Positions 25,752 through 34,378 of a stretch of 64,000 nucleotides of DNA are shown here, piece after piece. Source of the DNA: Pseudomonas alcaliphila JAB1 (lineage in GTDB: Bacteria > Pseudomonadota > Gammaproteobacteria > Pseudomonadales > Pseudomonadaceae). Where the stretch lies: contig NZ_CP016162.1 in NCBI RefSeq assembly GCF_001941865.1, forward strand, positions 5,276,294-5,340,293, given 5' to 3'. The position numbers were made by a program, and so were the translations under genes. The notes below the pieces were generated by a model, which did not search any database, was not told the DNA's origin, and was given only the letters and a program-made list of their open reading frames with translations. How positions within the stretch are numbered: the stretch's first letter is position 1; every line of letters starts with the position of its first letter.

Positions 25752-25780
25752 CCAGAATCAACCGTTAGATAGCCAGAATC
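25752..25780. promoter_or_regulatory. AraC-type direct-repeat operator between glxA-like and lysE genes
   Basis: CCAGAATC occurs at 25752-25759 and again at 25773-25780, 21 bp (two helical turns) apart in the same orientation. That spacing is typical of sites bound by AraC-family proteins. It lies just upstream of the regulator start and about 60 bp from the divergent exporter. Confidence 0.5.
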
Positions 25781-25838
25781 TACCTCATTCAAGTACCTGT
25801 CGCCGACTAGACTGGCCGCGCCCAAACAGGAGACCCGC

Positions 25839-26450
25839 ATGGCCCTCGAACTCTGGCTCGTCTACTTCGTCGCCACCCTCGGCCTGGCGCTGACGCCCGG
25901 CCCTAACAGCCTGCTCGCGCTGACCCACGGCGGGCTGTACGGCGCGCGCATGGCGCTGGCCACCATCCTCGGCGGCGTGGTCGGCTTCAGCACGCTGATT
26001 GCCCTGGCCATGTTCGGCCTCGGCGCCCTGCTCAAGGCCGCGCCCAACGCGCTGCTGGCGCTCAAGTGGATCGGCGGCGCCTACCTGATCTGGCTGGGCG
26101 TGCAGCTGTGGCGCTCGCCACCGATGAACCTGACCCTGGCCGACAGCGGCGTCCGCCCCAGCGCCAGCCGGCTGTTTCGCCAGGGCCTGCTGTCGGCGCT
26201 GTCGAATCCCAAGGTGATCCTGTTCTACGGCGCCTTTCTGCCGCAGTTCGTCGATCCGCAGCGCGGCCTGGCCGTGCAGTTCGTGGTGATGGCAGCGACC
26301 TTCGCCGTGGTCGAGTTCCTCGTCGAACTGCTGCTGGCGCTACTGGCGTTTCGCGTACGCCCCTGGTTGCAGCGCGGCGGCCGCGCCTTCAACCGCAGCT
26401 GCGGTGTGCTCTTCGTGCTGATCGGTGTGGCGCTACCGCTGGCGCGCTGA
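25839..26450 (+). CDS. LysE/RhtB-family amino acid exporter
   Basis: A 203-residue inner-membrane exporter with about six hydrophobic segments. LALTPGPNSLLALTHGGLYG is the family hallmark and LSALSNPKVILFYGAFLPQF the mid block. AGGAG sits eight bases before the ATG. Divergent from the GlxA-type regulator, which likely controls it. Confidence 0.9.
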   Translation: MALELWLVYFVATLGLALTPGPNSLLALTHGGLYGARMALATILGGVVGFSTLIALAMFGLGALLKAAPNALLALKWIGGAYLIWLGVQLWRSPPMNLTLADSGVRPSASRLFRQGLLSALSNPKVILFYGAFLPQFVDPQRGLAVQFVVMAATFAVVEFLVELLLALLAFRVRPWLQRGGRAFNRSCGVLFVLIGVALPLAR

Positions 26451-26462
26451 GCACGCCCGGCA

Positions 26463-27032
26463 TCAGGCCTTGAGCGCCTCGCCAATCGCGTAGTAATGCC
26501 CGCCCGCCACGTGATGCAGGCTGCGCAGACTCGGGCCGGCCGTTTCGAAATGCCAACGACCGTCGCGGAACACACGCTCGTCGGCCCAGGCCGCGATCAC
26601 CTCGCCGATGAACAGGTCGTAAGCCTGCTGGTTGTGCGGCTCATCGATCAGCCGGCAGACCAGCCAGGCCGAGCAGCCCGCCACCAGCGGCAGGTCGTGG
26701 CCTTCCATGGTGAACAGCTCGACGCCGGTATGGGCCAGCTTCGCCGGGTCGTCGGCCAGGCTGGCGTTGCCCACCGCCTGGGTCAGCTGCAGTTGCGCCA
26801 CGGTCGGCACCTGGATGGCGAACAAGCCGCTGCCCTCGATCAGCGCGCGGGTGCGGGTGGCCTTATCCAGCACCACGGTCAGCTTCGGTGGATCGAAATC
26901 CAGGGCGCAGCACCAGGCTGCCGCCATGACGTTATCCACAGCCCGATGACGCGCCGACACCAGCACGGTGGGGCCGTGGTTGAGCAGACGGTAGGCCTTG
27001 GCCAGGTCGACGGGACGGATGGGCGCGCTCAT
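26463..27032 (-). CDS. Flavin reductase-family protein (FMN-binding split barrel)
   Basis: A 189-residue protein with the flavin-reductase-like split-barrel pattern: an early LLNHGPTVLVSAR strand, NVMAAAWCCALDFDPPKL, then VGNASLADDPAKLAHTG. Such proteins bind FMN and reduce it with NAD(P)H or use it directly; the actual substrate is unknown. The start at 27032 follows AGGAG; twenty residues upstream in frame are noise. It ends 12 bp from the convergent lysE gene. Confidence 0.83.
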   Translation of the reverse strand: MSAPIRPVDLAKAYRLLNHGPTVLVSARHRAVDNVMAAAWCCALDFDPPKLTVVLDKATRTRALIEGSGLFAIQVPTVAQLQLTQAVGNASLADDPAKLAHTGVELFTMEGHDLPLVAGCSAWLVCRLIDEPHNQQAYDLFIGEVIAAWADERVFRDGRWHFETAGPSLRSLHHVAGGHYYAIGEALKA

Positions 27033-27048
27033 GCAGACTCCTGAAAAC

Positions 27049-27097
27049 GAAAAAGGCGCTCGCATGCTGGCCCGTGAAGGCCCGCATCGCAAGCGCC
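27049..27097 (-). terminator. Rho-independent terminator after the SDR gene
   Basis: Minus strand GGCGCTTGCGATGC (27097-27084) pairs with GCATGCGAGCGCC (27067-27055), apart from a bulge, and is followed by TTTTTCG. It lies between the SDR stop and the flavin-reductase start. Confidence 0.8.
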
Positions 27098-27115
27098 TGC
27101 CGCAGCAGCGGTGGA

Positions 27116-27859
27116 TCAGAACTCCTGCACGGTCGGGCGCAGGACGATCTCGTTGATGTCGACATCGGCCGGCTGTTCGATGGCGTAGGCGATGGCGCGC
27201 GCCACCGATTCCGCCGGAATCGCCTGCTTGTAGAAGTCGACGACGAAGTCGCGGCTCTGCTGGTGGGCGCTGCCGAACTTCAGCTCCGAATCCACTGCGC
27301 CCGGCTCGATGGTGGTGGTGCGGATGCTACCGCCCACTTCATGGCGCAGGCCTTCGGAGATGGCACGCACGGCGAACTTGGTGCCGCTGTAGACGGTACC
27401 ACCGGGGCTGAACACCTTGATCCCGGCCACCGAGGCGATGTTGATGAAGTGCCCGGCATTCTGCTGCTGGAACACCGGCAGCGCCGCGGCGATGCCGTAC
27501 AGCACGCCCTTGATGTTGATGTCGATCATGCGCTCCCACTCCTCGACGCGCACGTCGCTCATCGGTGCGATGGCCATCAGCCCGGCGTTGTTGACCAGCA
27601 CATCGACGCGGCCGAAGGTGTCCAGTGCGCCCTGGATCAGCGCCTTGACCTCATCGGCGCGGGTCACGTCAGTCTGGTAGGCCACGGCCTCGCCACCAGC
27701 GGCGACCAGCTCGCTGACCAGTTGCTCGAGACGCTCCTTGCGCCGTGCAGCCAGCACCACCTTGGCGCCCAGCTTGCTCAGATGGCGGGCGGTCGCTTCG
27801 CCCAGGCCGCTGCTGGCGCCGGTAATGACCACGACCTTGCCGGAAATGTTGTTGCTCAT
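27116..27859 (-). CDS. Short-chain dehydrogenase/reductase (SDR)
   Basis: A 247-residue classical SDR. The cofactor motif is VVVITGASSGLGEATARHLS, the NNAG motif is VLVNNAGLM, the catalytic serine is in NIASVAG and the Tyr-Lys pair is in VYSGTKFAV. Arg residues after strand 2 (AARRKERL) favour NADP(H). Substrate unknown. ATG at 27859 chosen for its GAGAGAGGG and for family length. Divergent from a LysR regulator that probably controls it. Confidence 0.9.
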   Translation of the reverse strand: MSNNISGKVVVITGASSGLGEATARHLSKLGAKVVLAARRKERLEQLVSELVAAGGEAVAYQTDVTRADEVKALIQGALDTFGRVDVLVNNAGLMAIAPMSDVRVEEWERMIDINIKGVLYGIAAALPVFQQQNAGHFINIASVAGIKVFSPGGTVYSGTKFAVRAISEGLRHEVGGSIRTTTIEPGAVDSELKFGSAHQQSRDFVVDFYKQAIPAESVARAIAYAIEQPADVDINEIVLRPTVQEF

Positions 27860-27965
27860 GGGTAAGCCCTCTCTCGATTGGTTGGAGTGTCCGTGCCGTA
27901 GGCCGGACATGGGCTCACGTTAGAGGCGATTTCCGTTTCAATAAATGGAAGAGTTTGGATTAGGC

Positions 27966-27984
27966 TATTCCACATTATGGAATA
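27966..27984. promoter_or_regulatory. LysR-type operator in the SDR/lysR intergenic region
   Basis: TATTCCA-CATTA-TGGAATA is a perfect 7-bp dyad, with the T-N11-A arrangement of LysR-type binding sites. It ends 15 bp before the regulator start codon, so autorepression is plausible. A weaker TTCC...GGAA dyad lies at 27931-27950. Confidence 0.5.
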
Positions 27985-27999
27985 CAAAGGCGCCCCGAC

Positions 28000-28911
28000 A
28001 TGCTTAATCGCATGGAGATGATCCGCATCTTCTGCAGCGCGGCCGACTGCAGCAATTTCCGCGAGGCAGCGACTCGCCTGGGGGTTTCACCGCAGGCGGT
28101 GACCCGCGCGATCAAGGCGCTGGAGGAAGAACTCGGCGAGATTCTCTTCCACCGCAACACCCGCCAGGTGCATATCACCGCCTTCGGTGAGGCCTACGCG
28201 GTGCGCGCCCGGCAAAAGCTGGAGGATTTCGACGCGCTGTTTCGCGGCCACCGCGCCGACGCCGAGTCAGCCATCGCCGGACGCATCGGCATCACCGCGC
28301 CGCAGGCCATCGGCAAGCGCTTTCTGGTGGCGTTCCTGCAGCCCTTGCTCAAGCAGCACCCACAGCTGGTGCTGAACCTGCGCCTGGAGGACGAGATCAC
28401 CGACGCGGTGGAGGCGCAGATCGACATCGGCATCCACGTCGGCTTCCTGCGTGACAGCCGCTACGTCGCCCGCGCCCTGGCACCGGTGCCGTTGCAGGTG
28501 GTGGCCACGCCGGAACTGATCGCTGCCAGCGGCGCGCCGCGTGACCTCGACGAGTTGCAGCAGCGGCCGCTGTCGGTGCTGATCGACCGCAAGAATGGCC
28601 GCCCCTGGCCGTGGACCTTCGCTCACGGCCCCAGCCTGCATCCGCCCGCGCCCGCGTTTGTGTGCGATGACCCCGAAGCCGAACTGGAAGCCGTGCTCGC
28701 CGGCCTGGCCTACGGCCAGTTGCCCGCCTACCTGGCGCAGCCCTATCTGCAAAGCGGCCACCTGCAGGCGGTGCTGACGGAGCAGGCGCCCGATCCCTGG
28801 CAGCTGTTCATCTACCGCCCACAACAGGGCCCTGTGCCGCCAAGGGTGCGCCTGGTGTTCGATCACCTGCGCGCCTGCTTCTCCGATCCGGCGCAGTTTC
28901 CCCAAGGCTGA
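28000..28911 (+). CDS. LysR-family transcriptional regulator
   Basis: A 303-residue regulator. The N-terminal winged HTH is seen in FREAATRLGVSPQAVTRAIK followed by ALEEELGEILFHRNTRQVHI. The rest is a periplasmic-binding-like effector domain (residues 90-295). Divergently placed to the SDR gene, 140 bp apart, with a palindromic operator candidate between them. The effector is unknown. Confidence 0.92.
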   Translation: MLNRMEMIRIFCSAADCSNFREAATRLGVSPQAVTRAIKALEEELGEILFHRNTRQVHITAFGEAYAVRARQKLEDFDALFRGHRADAESAIAGRIGITAPQAIGKRFLVAFLQPLLKQHPQLVLNLRLEDEITDAVEAQIDIGIHVGFLRDSRYVARALAPVPLQVVATPELIAASGAPRDLDELQQRPLSVLIDRKNGRPWPWTFAHGPSLHPPAPAFVCDDPEAELEAVLAGLAYGQLPAYLAQPYLQSGHLQAVLTEQAPDPWQLFIYRPQQGPVPPRVRLVFDHLRACFSDPAQFPQG

Positions 28912-29012
28912 GGTCGCTCACGGCAACGCCACTGTCGCCTGCGAAGCGCCCGCCCCGCCCATCGCTCCGTAACCTGCCTGAAGCCGTCTAAATCAGGGAT
29001 CAGGAGCGTTAC

Positions 29013-30320
29013 ATGAATGCCATCCACACGGGCCAGCAGGTCAGCCCGGCCACCTTACACAAGGTGATCGCCGCCTCGGCCATCGGTAACTTCGTCGAGT
29101 GGTTCGACTTCGCCGTCTACGGTTTTCTCGCCGTGACCATCGCTTCGCTGTTCTTCCCGCCGGGCAACCCGACCCTGGCGCTGCTGCAGACCTTCGCCGT
29201 GTTTGCCGTGTCGTTCGCCCTGCGCCCACTGGGCGGCATCGTGTTCGGCATTCTCGGTGATCGGATCGGACGCAAGCGCGTGCTGTCGATCACCGTGCTG
29301 CTGATGGCCGGCGCCACCACGCTGATCGGCCTGCTGCCGACCTACGCCAGCATCGGCCTGTTCGCCCCGCTGCTGCTGGCGCTGGCGCGTTGCCTGCAAG
29401 GTTTCTCCGCCGGAGGCGAATACGCCGGTGCCTGCGCCTTCGTCATGGAGCATGCGCCCACCGAGCAGAAAGCCCGTTATGGCAGCTTCGTGCCGGTCTC
29501 GACCTTCATGGCATTCGCCTGCGCCGCCGGCCTGGTATTCGGCATGGGCTTGTGGCTGGACGAAGCGCAGATGCAGGCCTGGGGCTGGCGCGTGCCCTTC
29601 CTGATCGCTGCGCCGCTGGGTCTGGTCGGCTTGTACATGCGTCTGCGTCTGGACGAATCACCGGCCTTCCAGGCCCTGGCTGCGCAACCTCATCCCGAAC
29701 ATTCACCACTGCGCGAAACCTTGCGCGAGCACGGCGGCACCGTGCTCTGCCTGTCGGCGTTCATCTCCGCCACGGCGCTGTCGTTCTACATGTTCACCAC
29801 TTACCTGACCACCTACATGCAGGTGGTCGGTGGCGCAGCACGGCCGGTGGCTTTGCTGGCCAGCCTGATTGCGTTGTTCTTCGCCGCCCTGCTGTGCCCC
29901 TTCGTTGGTCGCTACTCGGATCGTGTCGGCCGCCGCCGCACCATCCTGACTGCCGTGGTGGCGTTGATCGTCGCGGTGTATCCGGCCTTTACCCTGGCCG
30001 CCTCGGGCACCCTGCTGGCTTCAGCCCTGGGTGCCATGCTGCTGGCCGTCGGTGCGGTGATCTGCGGCGTGGTAACCGCCGTGCTGCTGTCCGAGCAGTT
30101 CCCCACCCGGGTGCGCTACACCGCCTCGGCCTTCACCTACAACCTGGCCTACACGATCTTCGGCGGCACCGCGCCGTTGATCGCCACCTGGCTCATCGAG
30201 GCAACCGGTAACCGCATGTCGCCGGCCTACTACCTGATCGTCATCGCCCTGCTGGCCCTGGCCGGCGGCCTGGCGCTACCGGAGTCCTCGAAGCGGCCGC
30301 TGAACCATCAACCGGCCTGA
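29013..30320 (+). CDS. MFS transporter, metabolite:H+ symporter type
   Basis: A 435-residue twelve-helix transporter of the MHS group (KgtP, ProP, citrate and shikimate carriers). [15 protein letters not shown] at the N-terminus and [14 protein letters not shown] (motif A) after TM2 are diagnostic; [19 protein letters not shown] follows TM4. Likely imports an organic acid or betaine-like solute with protons. AGGAG precedes the ATG. It follows the LysR gene by 100 bp in the same direction but may be separately transcribed. Confidence 0.9.
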   Translation: MNAIHTGQQVSPATLHKVIAASAIGNFVEWFDFAVYGFLAVTIASLFFPPGNPTLALLQTFAVFAVSFALRPLGGIVFGILGDRIGRKRVLSITVLLMAGATTLIGLLPTYASIGLFAPLLLALARCLQGFSAGGEYAGACAFVMEHAPTEQKARYGSFVPVSTFMAFACAAGLVFGMGLWLDEAQMQAWGWRVPFLIAAPLGLVGLYMRLRLDESPAFQALAAQPHPEHSPLRETLREHGGTVLCLSAFISATALSFYMFTTYLTTYMQVVGGAARPVALLASLIALFFAALLCPFVGRYSDRVGRRRTILTAVVALIVAVYPAFTLAASGTLLASALGAMLLAVGAVICGVVTAVLLSEQFPTRVRYTASAFTYNLAYTIFGGTAPLIATWLIEATGNRMSPAYYLIVIALLALAGGLALPESSKRPLNHQPA

Positions 30321-30399
30321 GGCCTCGCCGACTCACGGCTGCGGCGCACAGGCCGCAGTCTCCTTCCACCCCGGCTGGCGCTGGCTCCGGCGGCACGCC

Positions 30400-30636
30400 C
30401 TACGAATTGCTGGAACCGCTGTGGATAAGTCGCGCCGAAGTGCTGCGCGGCGCCACCCTCGGCTACACCTCGCCGAAAGACGACTGGCAAGCCTGGCTCG
30501 ACCTGCGCAACCTCACCGACAAACGCTATGCCGCCACCGTGACGCGGGCTATAACGACAACGGCGCTGATGTGGCGCGCTCCACACCTGGGGAAGGGTTT
30601 GGGGTGTATGCGGGGGTTTCGTGGAGTTGGTTGTAA
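30400..30636 (+). pseudogene. Remnant of a TonB-dependent receptor C-terminus
   Basis: Reading from about 30400 gives LLEPLWISRAEVLRG, then GYTSPKDDWQAWLDLRNLTD and KRYAAT, which is the last-strands pattern of a TonB receptor. Near 30540 the frame shifts, and the neighbouring frame continues GYNDNGADVARSTPGEGFGV and YAGVSWSWL before TAA at 30634-30636. No plug or signal sequence is left upstream; only about 75 codons survive. It abuts an IS30-family remnant, consistent with decay after insertion or deletion. Confidence 0.7.
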
Positions 30637-30698
30637 GCGCTGCTTGCTGGTGGACGCAGAGCATCAAGGGGCGGTTGCAGGAGCTGAGTGCAACACGG

Positions 30699-31577
30699 TC
30701 ATTGAATTGAAGCAGGAGCATCATGCCGCATAGCCATGGCCTTCTGCATCACCTCACCCATAACTTCGATGGGGCACTTGAAGTCGAAGCGCTTACGGAC
30801 GCATGTTCAGTTGTAGTGCGATGGCATTCAGTTCTTCCTGGCTGTGTACCGACAGGTCTGTGCCTTTGGGCAGGTACTGGCGGATCAGGCCATTGATGTT
30901 TTCGTTGCTACCGCGCTGCCAAGGGCTGTGCGGGTCGCAGAAGTAGATTGCCACACCGGTCCTCTGGGTGATCTCGACATGCCGCGCCATCTCCCGCCCC
31001 TGGTCGTAGGTCATGCTCTTGCGCATCGCCAGCGTCATACCATTGAGCGCCGCACTGAAGCCTTCCATCGCCGAGGCCGCCGTCACGTCGTTCATCTTCA
31101 CCAGCATCAGGTAGCCACTGGTTCGCTCCACCAGCGTGCCTACACACGAGGCGTTGGCCTTGCCCTTGATCAGGTCGCCTTCCCAATGCCCAGGCATCAG
31201 CCGGTCTTCGATCTCCGGCGGACACGCATGAATGCTGGCCATCTCGGGAATCTGCCCGCGCCGATCCACACCGCCAGAACGCGGTCTGCGTGTCGTCTTG
31301 CTTTGGCGCAGGCAGATGATCAGCTCCTTGCGCAGCTCACCCACTGGCAGGGCATAGATCGCGTTGCGGATGGCCGCCCCGTAGATCGTCTCGCGACAGA
31401 CGTAGGCCTCTCTGAGGCTGGGAATGTTCATGCTGCGCAGCTTGCCGGCAATCTGCTCGGGAGACAAACGCTCACGCAGCATATGCGCCACCAACTCGAA
31501 GCGCTCACCACCCGGCAACAGCTTTCGCTTCGGTCGACACACCTGACGGCGGGCCTGCGTAATTAACGTCCAGCGTG
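30699..31577 (-). pseudogene. IS30-family transposase remnant, 5'-truncated and frameshifted
   Basis: The DDE integrase-like core is intact: HWEGDLIKGK (first Asp), MTYDQGREMARH (second Asp) and SPWQRGSNENINGLIRQYLP (Glu). The N-terminal helix-turn-helix part is missing: the frame enters at about 31577 beside cobF with RWTLITQARRQV. After LNMRP (near 30796) a two-base deletion creates a stop at 30793; the shifted frame continues with KRFDFKCPIEVMGEVMQKAM to a stop at 30699-30701. The left element end probably lies near 30670. No intact partner terminal repeat was seen on the cobF side. Confidence 0.8.
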
Positions 31578-31580
31578 CCC

Positions 31581-32342
31581 CTACGCCGCCCGATCCTTAC
31601 GCAACAAATAACTATCCATGATCCACCCATTGCGCTCCCGCGCCTCGGCGCGGGTGGTGACGATGCGCTCAGCCACCTCATCCAACAGCCCGGCGATCAG
31701 GATTTCATCGGCAGTGCCGACGTAGGCGCCCCAGTAGATATGCAGGCCCTGACCGACGAAGTGGCGGTAGGTGTCCTTGGCGTCGAGCATCACCGCCACG
31801 CTGTCCACGCCCTGCGGCCAGCCTTCGGCGAGCAGGCGGCCGGTGGTGATTTCCACGGCGCGGCCGATGCTGTTGAGCGGGATGCGGTGGCGCGCGGTCA
31901 GCGCCTGCAGGCTGGTGATGCCGGGAGTCACGTCATAGACGAAATCGCTGCGCCGCGCGGCGATGGCTTCGATGATGCGGATGCTGCTGTCGTACAGTGA
32001 TGGGTCGCCCCAGACCATAAAGGCCGCCGTTTCGCCATCGGCCATCTGCTCGTCGATAAGCTGCTCGAACACCGCCTGCTTGTCGCGATTGAGTTCGTCG
32101 ACGCTGGCGCGGTAGTCCGCCGCCTCGCGTTCGCGCTCCGGCTGCTGGCCTTCGGCGAAACGCGGCGTGTGGCCTTCGAGAAAGCGCGCGCAGATTTCCC
32201 GGCGCAGGGCGTTGAGCTTGTGCTTGGCCGCGCCCTTGTCCATCAGGAAGATCACGTCGCTGCGGCGCAGCGCCTTGATCGCCTGGTAGGTGATGTAGTC
32301 CGGGTCGCCGGCGCCGATGCCGACCAGCAGCAGGGTTTTCAT
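31581..32342 (-). CDS. cobF: Precorrin-6A synthase (deacetylating)
   Basis: Methylates C1 of precorrin-5 and removes the C1 acetyl group, giving precorrin-6A; specific to the aerobic pathway. A 253-residue tetrapyrrole methylase beginning KTLLLVGIGAGDPDYITYQA, with FMVWGDPSLYDSSIRIIEA and VTPGITSLQALTARHRI. Its ATG overlaps the stop of the VWA gene. The IS30 remnant lies directly downstream (4 bp), so its natural 3' flank has been lost. Confidence 0.94.
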   Translation of the reverse strand: MKTLLLVGIGAGDPDYITYQAIKALRRSDVIFLMDKGAAKHKLNALRREICARFLEGHTPRFAEGQQPEREREAADYRASVDELNRDKQAVFEQLIDEQMADGETAAFMVWGDPSLYDSSIRIIEAIAARRSDFVYDVTPGITSLQALTARHRIPLNSIGRAVEITTGRLLAEGWPQGVDSVAVMLDAKDTYRHFVGQGLHIYWGAYVGTADEILIAGLLDEVAERIVTTRAEARERNGWIMDSYLLRKDRAA

Positions 32343-33163
32343 GGGGTTCTCCAGGTAACGGACAACCCGTAGGAGCCGGCTTGCCGGCGATCATCGCCCG
32401 CAAGGCTAAGCGCCCCCGCGGCTCCTACAGGCAGTAAATCATCGATATGTTGGTACTCGGCCTGCAGTGCCTGCGCCAGCTGGCGGGCTCGCCCCAGACG
32501 AATGGGCGCGCGCTCGGTATCGAGCAGCAGGGTTGGGCACGGCAAGGGCGCCAGTGGCGGCAGGTCACGCAAGCGGCCATCGGTGAGGATCAGCAGGCGC
32601 TGACGTTCTTTCGGCTTCAGTCGCTGGCGACGTAGCAGCCAGTCACCCGCCTGTTGCAGCGCATCGAATAGCGGCGTGCCGCCACCGGCGCCCAGTTCGT
32701 GCAACCAGCGATGCAGTTCAGCACTGGCCTTGCGTCCCTGCCACAGCCATTGCGCCTCACGACCACCGGCCTGCAGCACGGCCAGGCGCGCACGCTGGCG
32801 ATAGGCGCTGTCGAAGACTTCGGCTAGCACGCCCTTGGCCAGGCTCAGGGCGCCATGGCGGCGGGTCGAAGCCGAGGCATCGACCAGCACCAGCCACAGC
32901 TGCTCGGCCTGCCGGCTGCGCGGGCGCAGCACCAGTTGCTCGCGGCGTTGCGGACGGCCCTTAAGCAGGCTCGCCGCCCAGTCGATACGACCGGCCACGC
33001 CGCTACGCGCAGCACCTCGCAGGCCTCCGCCGAGTCGTCCGGGCCGGTTACGGGCATCCGCGCCAGTGGCTGTGCGCGGGCGGATGCTCAGGGCTTTTTT
33101 GGCCAACGCGGCGGCACACGCCGCTCGCCCATGGCCTGTGGCTGAGCCGGCAGCTCGCCCCAC
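32339..33163 (-). CDS. VWA-domain protein, ChlD/CobT-like partner of cobaltochelatase
   Basis: A protein of about 274 residues. The von Willebrand A domain has the MIDAS sequence LVLVDASASTRRHGA (DASAS at 95-99), the threonine in GAGGGTPLFDAL and the aspartate in LLILTDGRLRDL. With the ChlI-like ATPase encoded upstream it would form the AAA+/VWA motor that drives CobN. No ATG follows the chlI-like stop; the ATG at 33163 overlaps that gene by 76 bp, and a TTG at 33106 is an alternative start. The last 29 codons run through a BIME (32369-32428) before the TGA that overlaps the cobF ATG, so the C-terminal tail is repeat-encoded yet keeps translational coupling. Confidence 0.82.
   Translation of the reverse strand: MGRAAGSATGHGRAACAAALAKKALSIRPRTATGADARNRPGRLGGGLRGAARSGVAGRIDWAASLLKGRPQRREQLVLRPRSRQAEQLWLVLVDASASTRRHGALSLAKGVLAEVFDSAYRQRARLAVLQAGGREAQWLWQGRKASAELHRWLHELGAGGGTPLFDALQQAGDWLLRRQRLKPKERQRLLILTDGRLRDLPPLAPLPCPTLLLDTERAPIRLGRARQLAQALQAEYQHIDDLLPVGAAGALSLAGDDRRQAGSYGLSVTWRTP
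32369..32428. repeat. BIME within the 3' end of the VWA gene
   Basis: GTAGGAGCCGGCTTGCCGGC starts at 32369 and a partial inverted copy ending GCGGCTCCTAC closes at 32428. The pair lies inside the open frame of the VWA gene and directly before cobF. Confidence 0.8.
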
Positions 33164-34092
33164 TGACCTTCACTCTGGCTCTGTTCTCGCGCCGACTGCG
33201 GTGCCTGGCGCTGCTCGTCGGGCGGCGTGGCAGCCGGCGGTTGTTGCTGGCGACGGCGATGGCGCAGGACGAAGTCCTCCACCGCATCGATATCGACAGG
33301 CTCGATACCTGCCACGCCACGCCAGGCCGCATGAGCACGGGCGGCGCGCAGCCAGACCAGATCGGCGCGCAGACCGTCGACGCCGGCAGTGAAGCAGCGC
33401 TGGCTGATCTCGCCCAGCGCCCCGTCATCCAGCGGAATATCCGCCAGGCGCTGGCGGGCATTCTGGCAACGCATCGCCAGGGCATCCTGCTCGTCCTGCC
33501 AGCGTTGCAGGAAGGCTTCGGGGCCGGCATCGAAGGCCAGACGGCGACGGACGATCTCGGCGCGTTCGGCCGGTTGCGGCTGGCCATCAAGGGCCAGGTT
33601 GAGGCCGAAGCGATCGAGCAGTTGCGGGCGCAGTTCGCCCTCCTCGGCATTCATGGTGCCGATCAGCACGAAGCGTGCGGCATGCCGGTGGGAGATACCG
33701 TCACGCTCGACGTGGTTGACCCCGCTGGCGGCGGCATCGAGCAGCAGATCGACCAGATGATCCGGCAGCAGGTTGACCTCATCGACATAGAGCACGCCAC
33801 CATCGGCGCGTGCCAGCAGACCGGGGGAAAACTGCGCGCGGCCCTCGCCCAGCGCCGCGTCCAGATCCAGCGTGCCGACGATGCGCTCCTCGCTGGCGCC
33901 CAGCGGCAGGGTGACGAAGCGCCCGCCCTCCAGCAGGTCGGCCAGGCCACGGGCAAGGGTCGACTTGGCCATGCCGCGCGGGCCCTCGATCAGCACGCCG
34001 CCGATGGCCGGGTCTATGGCCGCCAGGCACAGCGCCAGCTTCAGCGAGTCGGCGCCGACCACGGCGGCGAGGGGGAAGTGATGTTCGGTCAT
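33088..34092 (-). CDS. Magnesium-chelatase ChlI-like AAA+ ATPase for cobalt insertion
   Basis: A 334-residue AAA+ protein. Walker A is EGPRGMAKSTLARGL (residues 36-50), Walker B VLYVDEVNLL, then IGTMNAEEGELRPQLLDRFG with sensor 1 and the arginine region. The ChlI/BchI fold and position beside a VWA gene and cobN indicate a subunit of an aerobic cobaltochelatase in which ChlID-type proteins replace CobS/CobT. The C-terminus (after about residue 290) is rich in Gln/Arg and likely disordered. The ATG at 34092 is used; upstream in-frame sequence comes from a palindromic repeat. Confidence 0.88.
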   Translation of the reverse strand: MTEHHFPLAAVVGADSLKLALCLAAIDPAIGGVLIEGPRGMAKSTLARGLADLLEGGRFVTLPLGASEERIVGTLDLDAALGEGRAQFSPGLLARADGGVLYVDEVNLLPDHLVDLLLDAAASGVNHVERDGISHRHAARFVLIGTMNAEEGELRPQLLDRFGLNLALDGQPQPAERAEIVRRRLAFDAGPEAFLQRWQDEQDALAMRCQNARQRLADIPLDDGALGEISQRCFTAGVDGLRADLVWLRAARAHAAWRGVAGIEPVDIDAVEDFVLRHRRRQQQPPAATPPDEQRQAPQSAREQSQSEGQWGELPAQPQAMGERRVPPRWPKKP

Positions 34093-34131
34093 GGCAGTGA
34101 TCCGTGGAGGTGAGCGGTCGCACCTGGCTTT

Positions 34132-34364
34132 TGTGGGAGGGGCTTTAGCCGCGAGCATGTCGCCGCTGAAGCGCTTCCCACAATGGGCACGCTGCACCGG
34201 TAGGGTGGGTTAGCGGCGCAAAGTGCTGATCGTGCAGCCGCGTAGGAGAGTAGCGCGCCGCGTAACCCACCGGGCGATGCCAGGCGTGACGCCGATGGTG
34301 GGTTACGCCGCACCCGCTTCAGCGAGTTGGCCAGCAACCATGACAGGCGGCTAACCCACCCTAC
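34132..34364. repeat. Nested palindromic repeats between cobN and the chlI-like gene
   Basis: The 286-bp gap holds two families. TGTGGGAGGGGCTTTAGCCG (34132) has an inverted partner ending CTTCCCACA (34182). GTAGGGTGGGTTAGCGGCG (from 34200) is mirrored by GCGGCTAACCCACCCTAC (to 34364), with an inner inverted pair GTAACCCACC/GGTGGGTTAC. No promoter or coding sequence was recognised in the gap, so cobN and chlI may be joined by a long structured leader. Confidence 0.75.
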
Positions 34365-34378
34365 GGGTGCGCGTCGTT

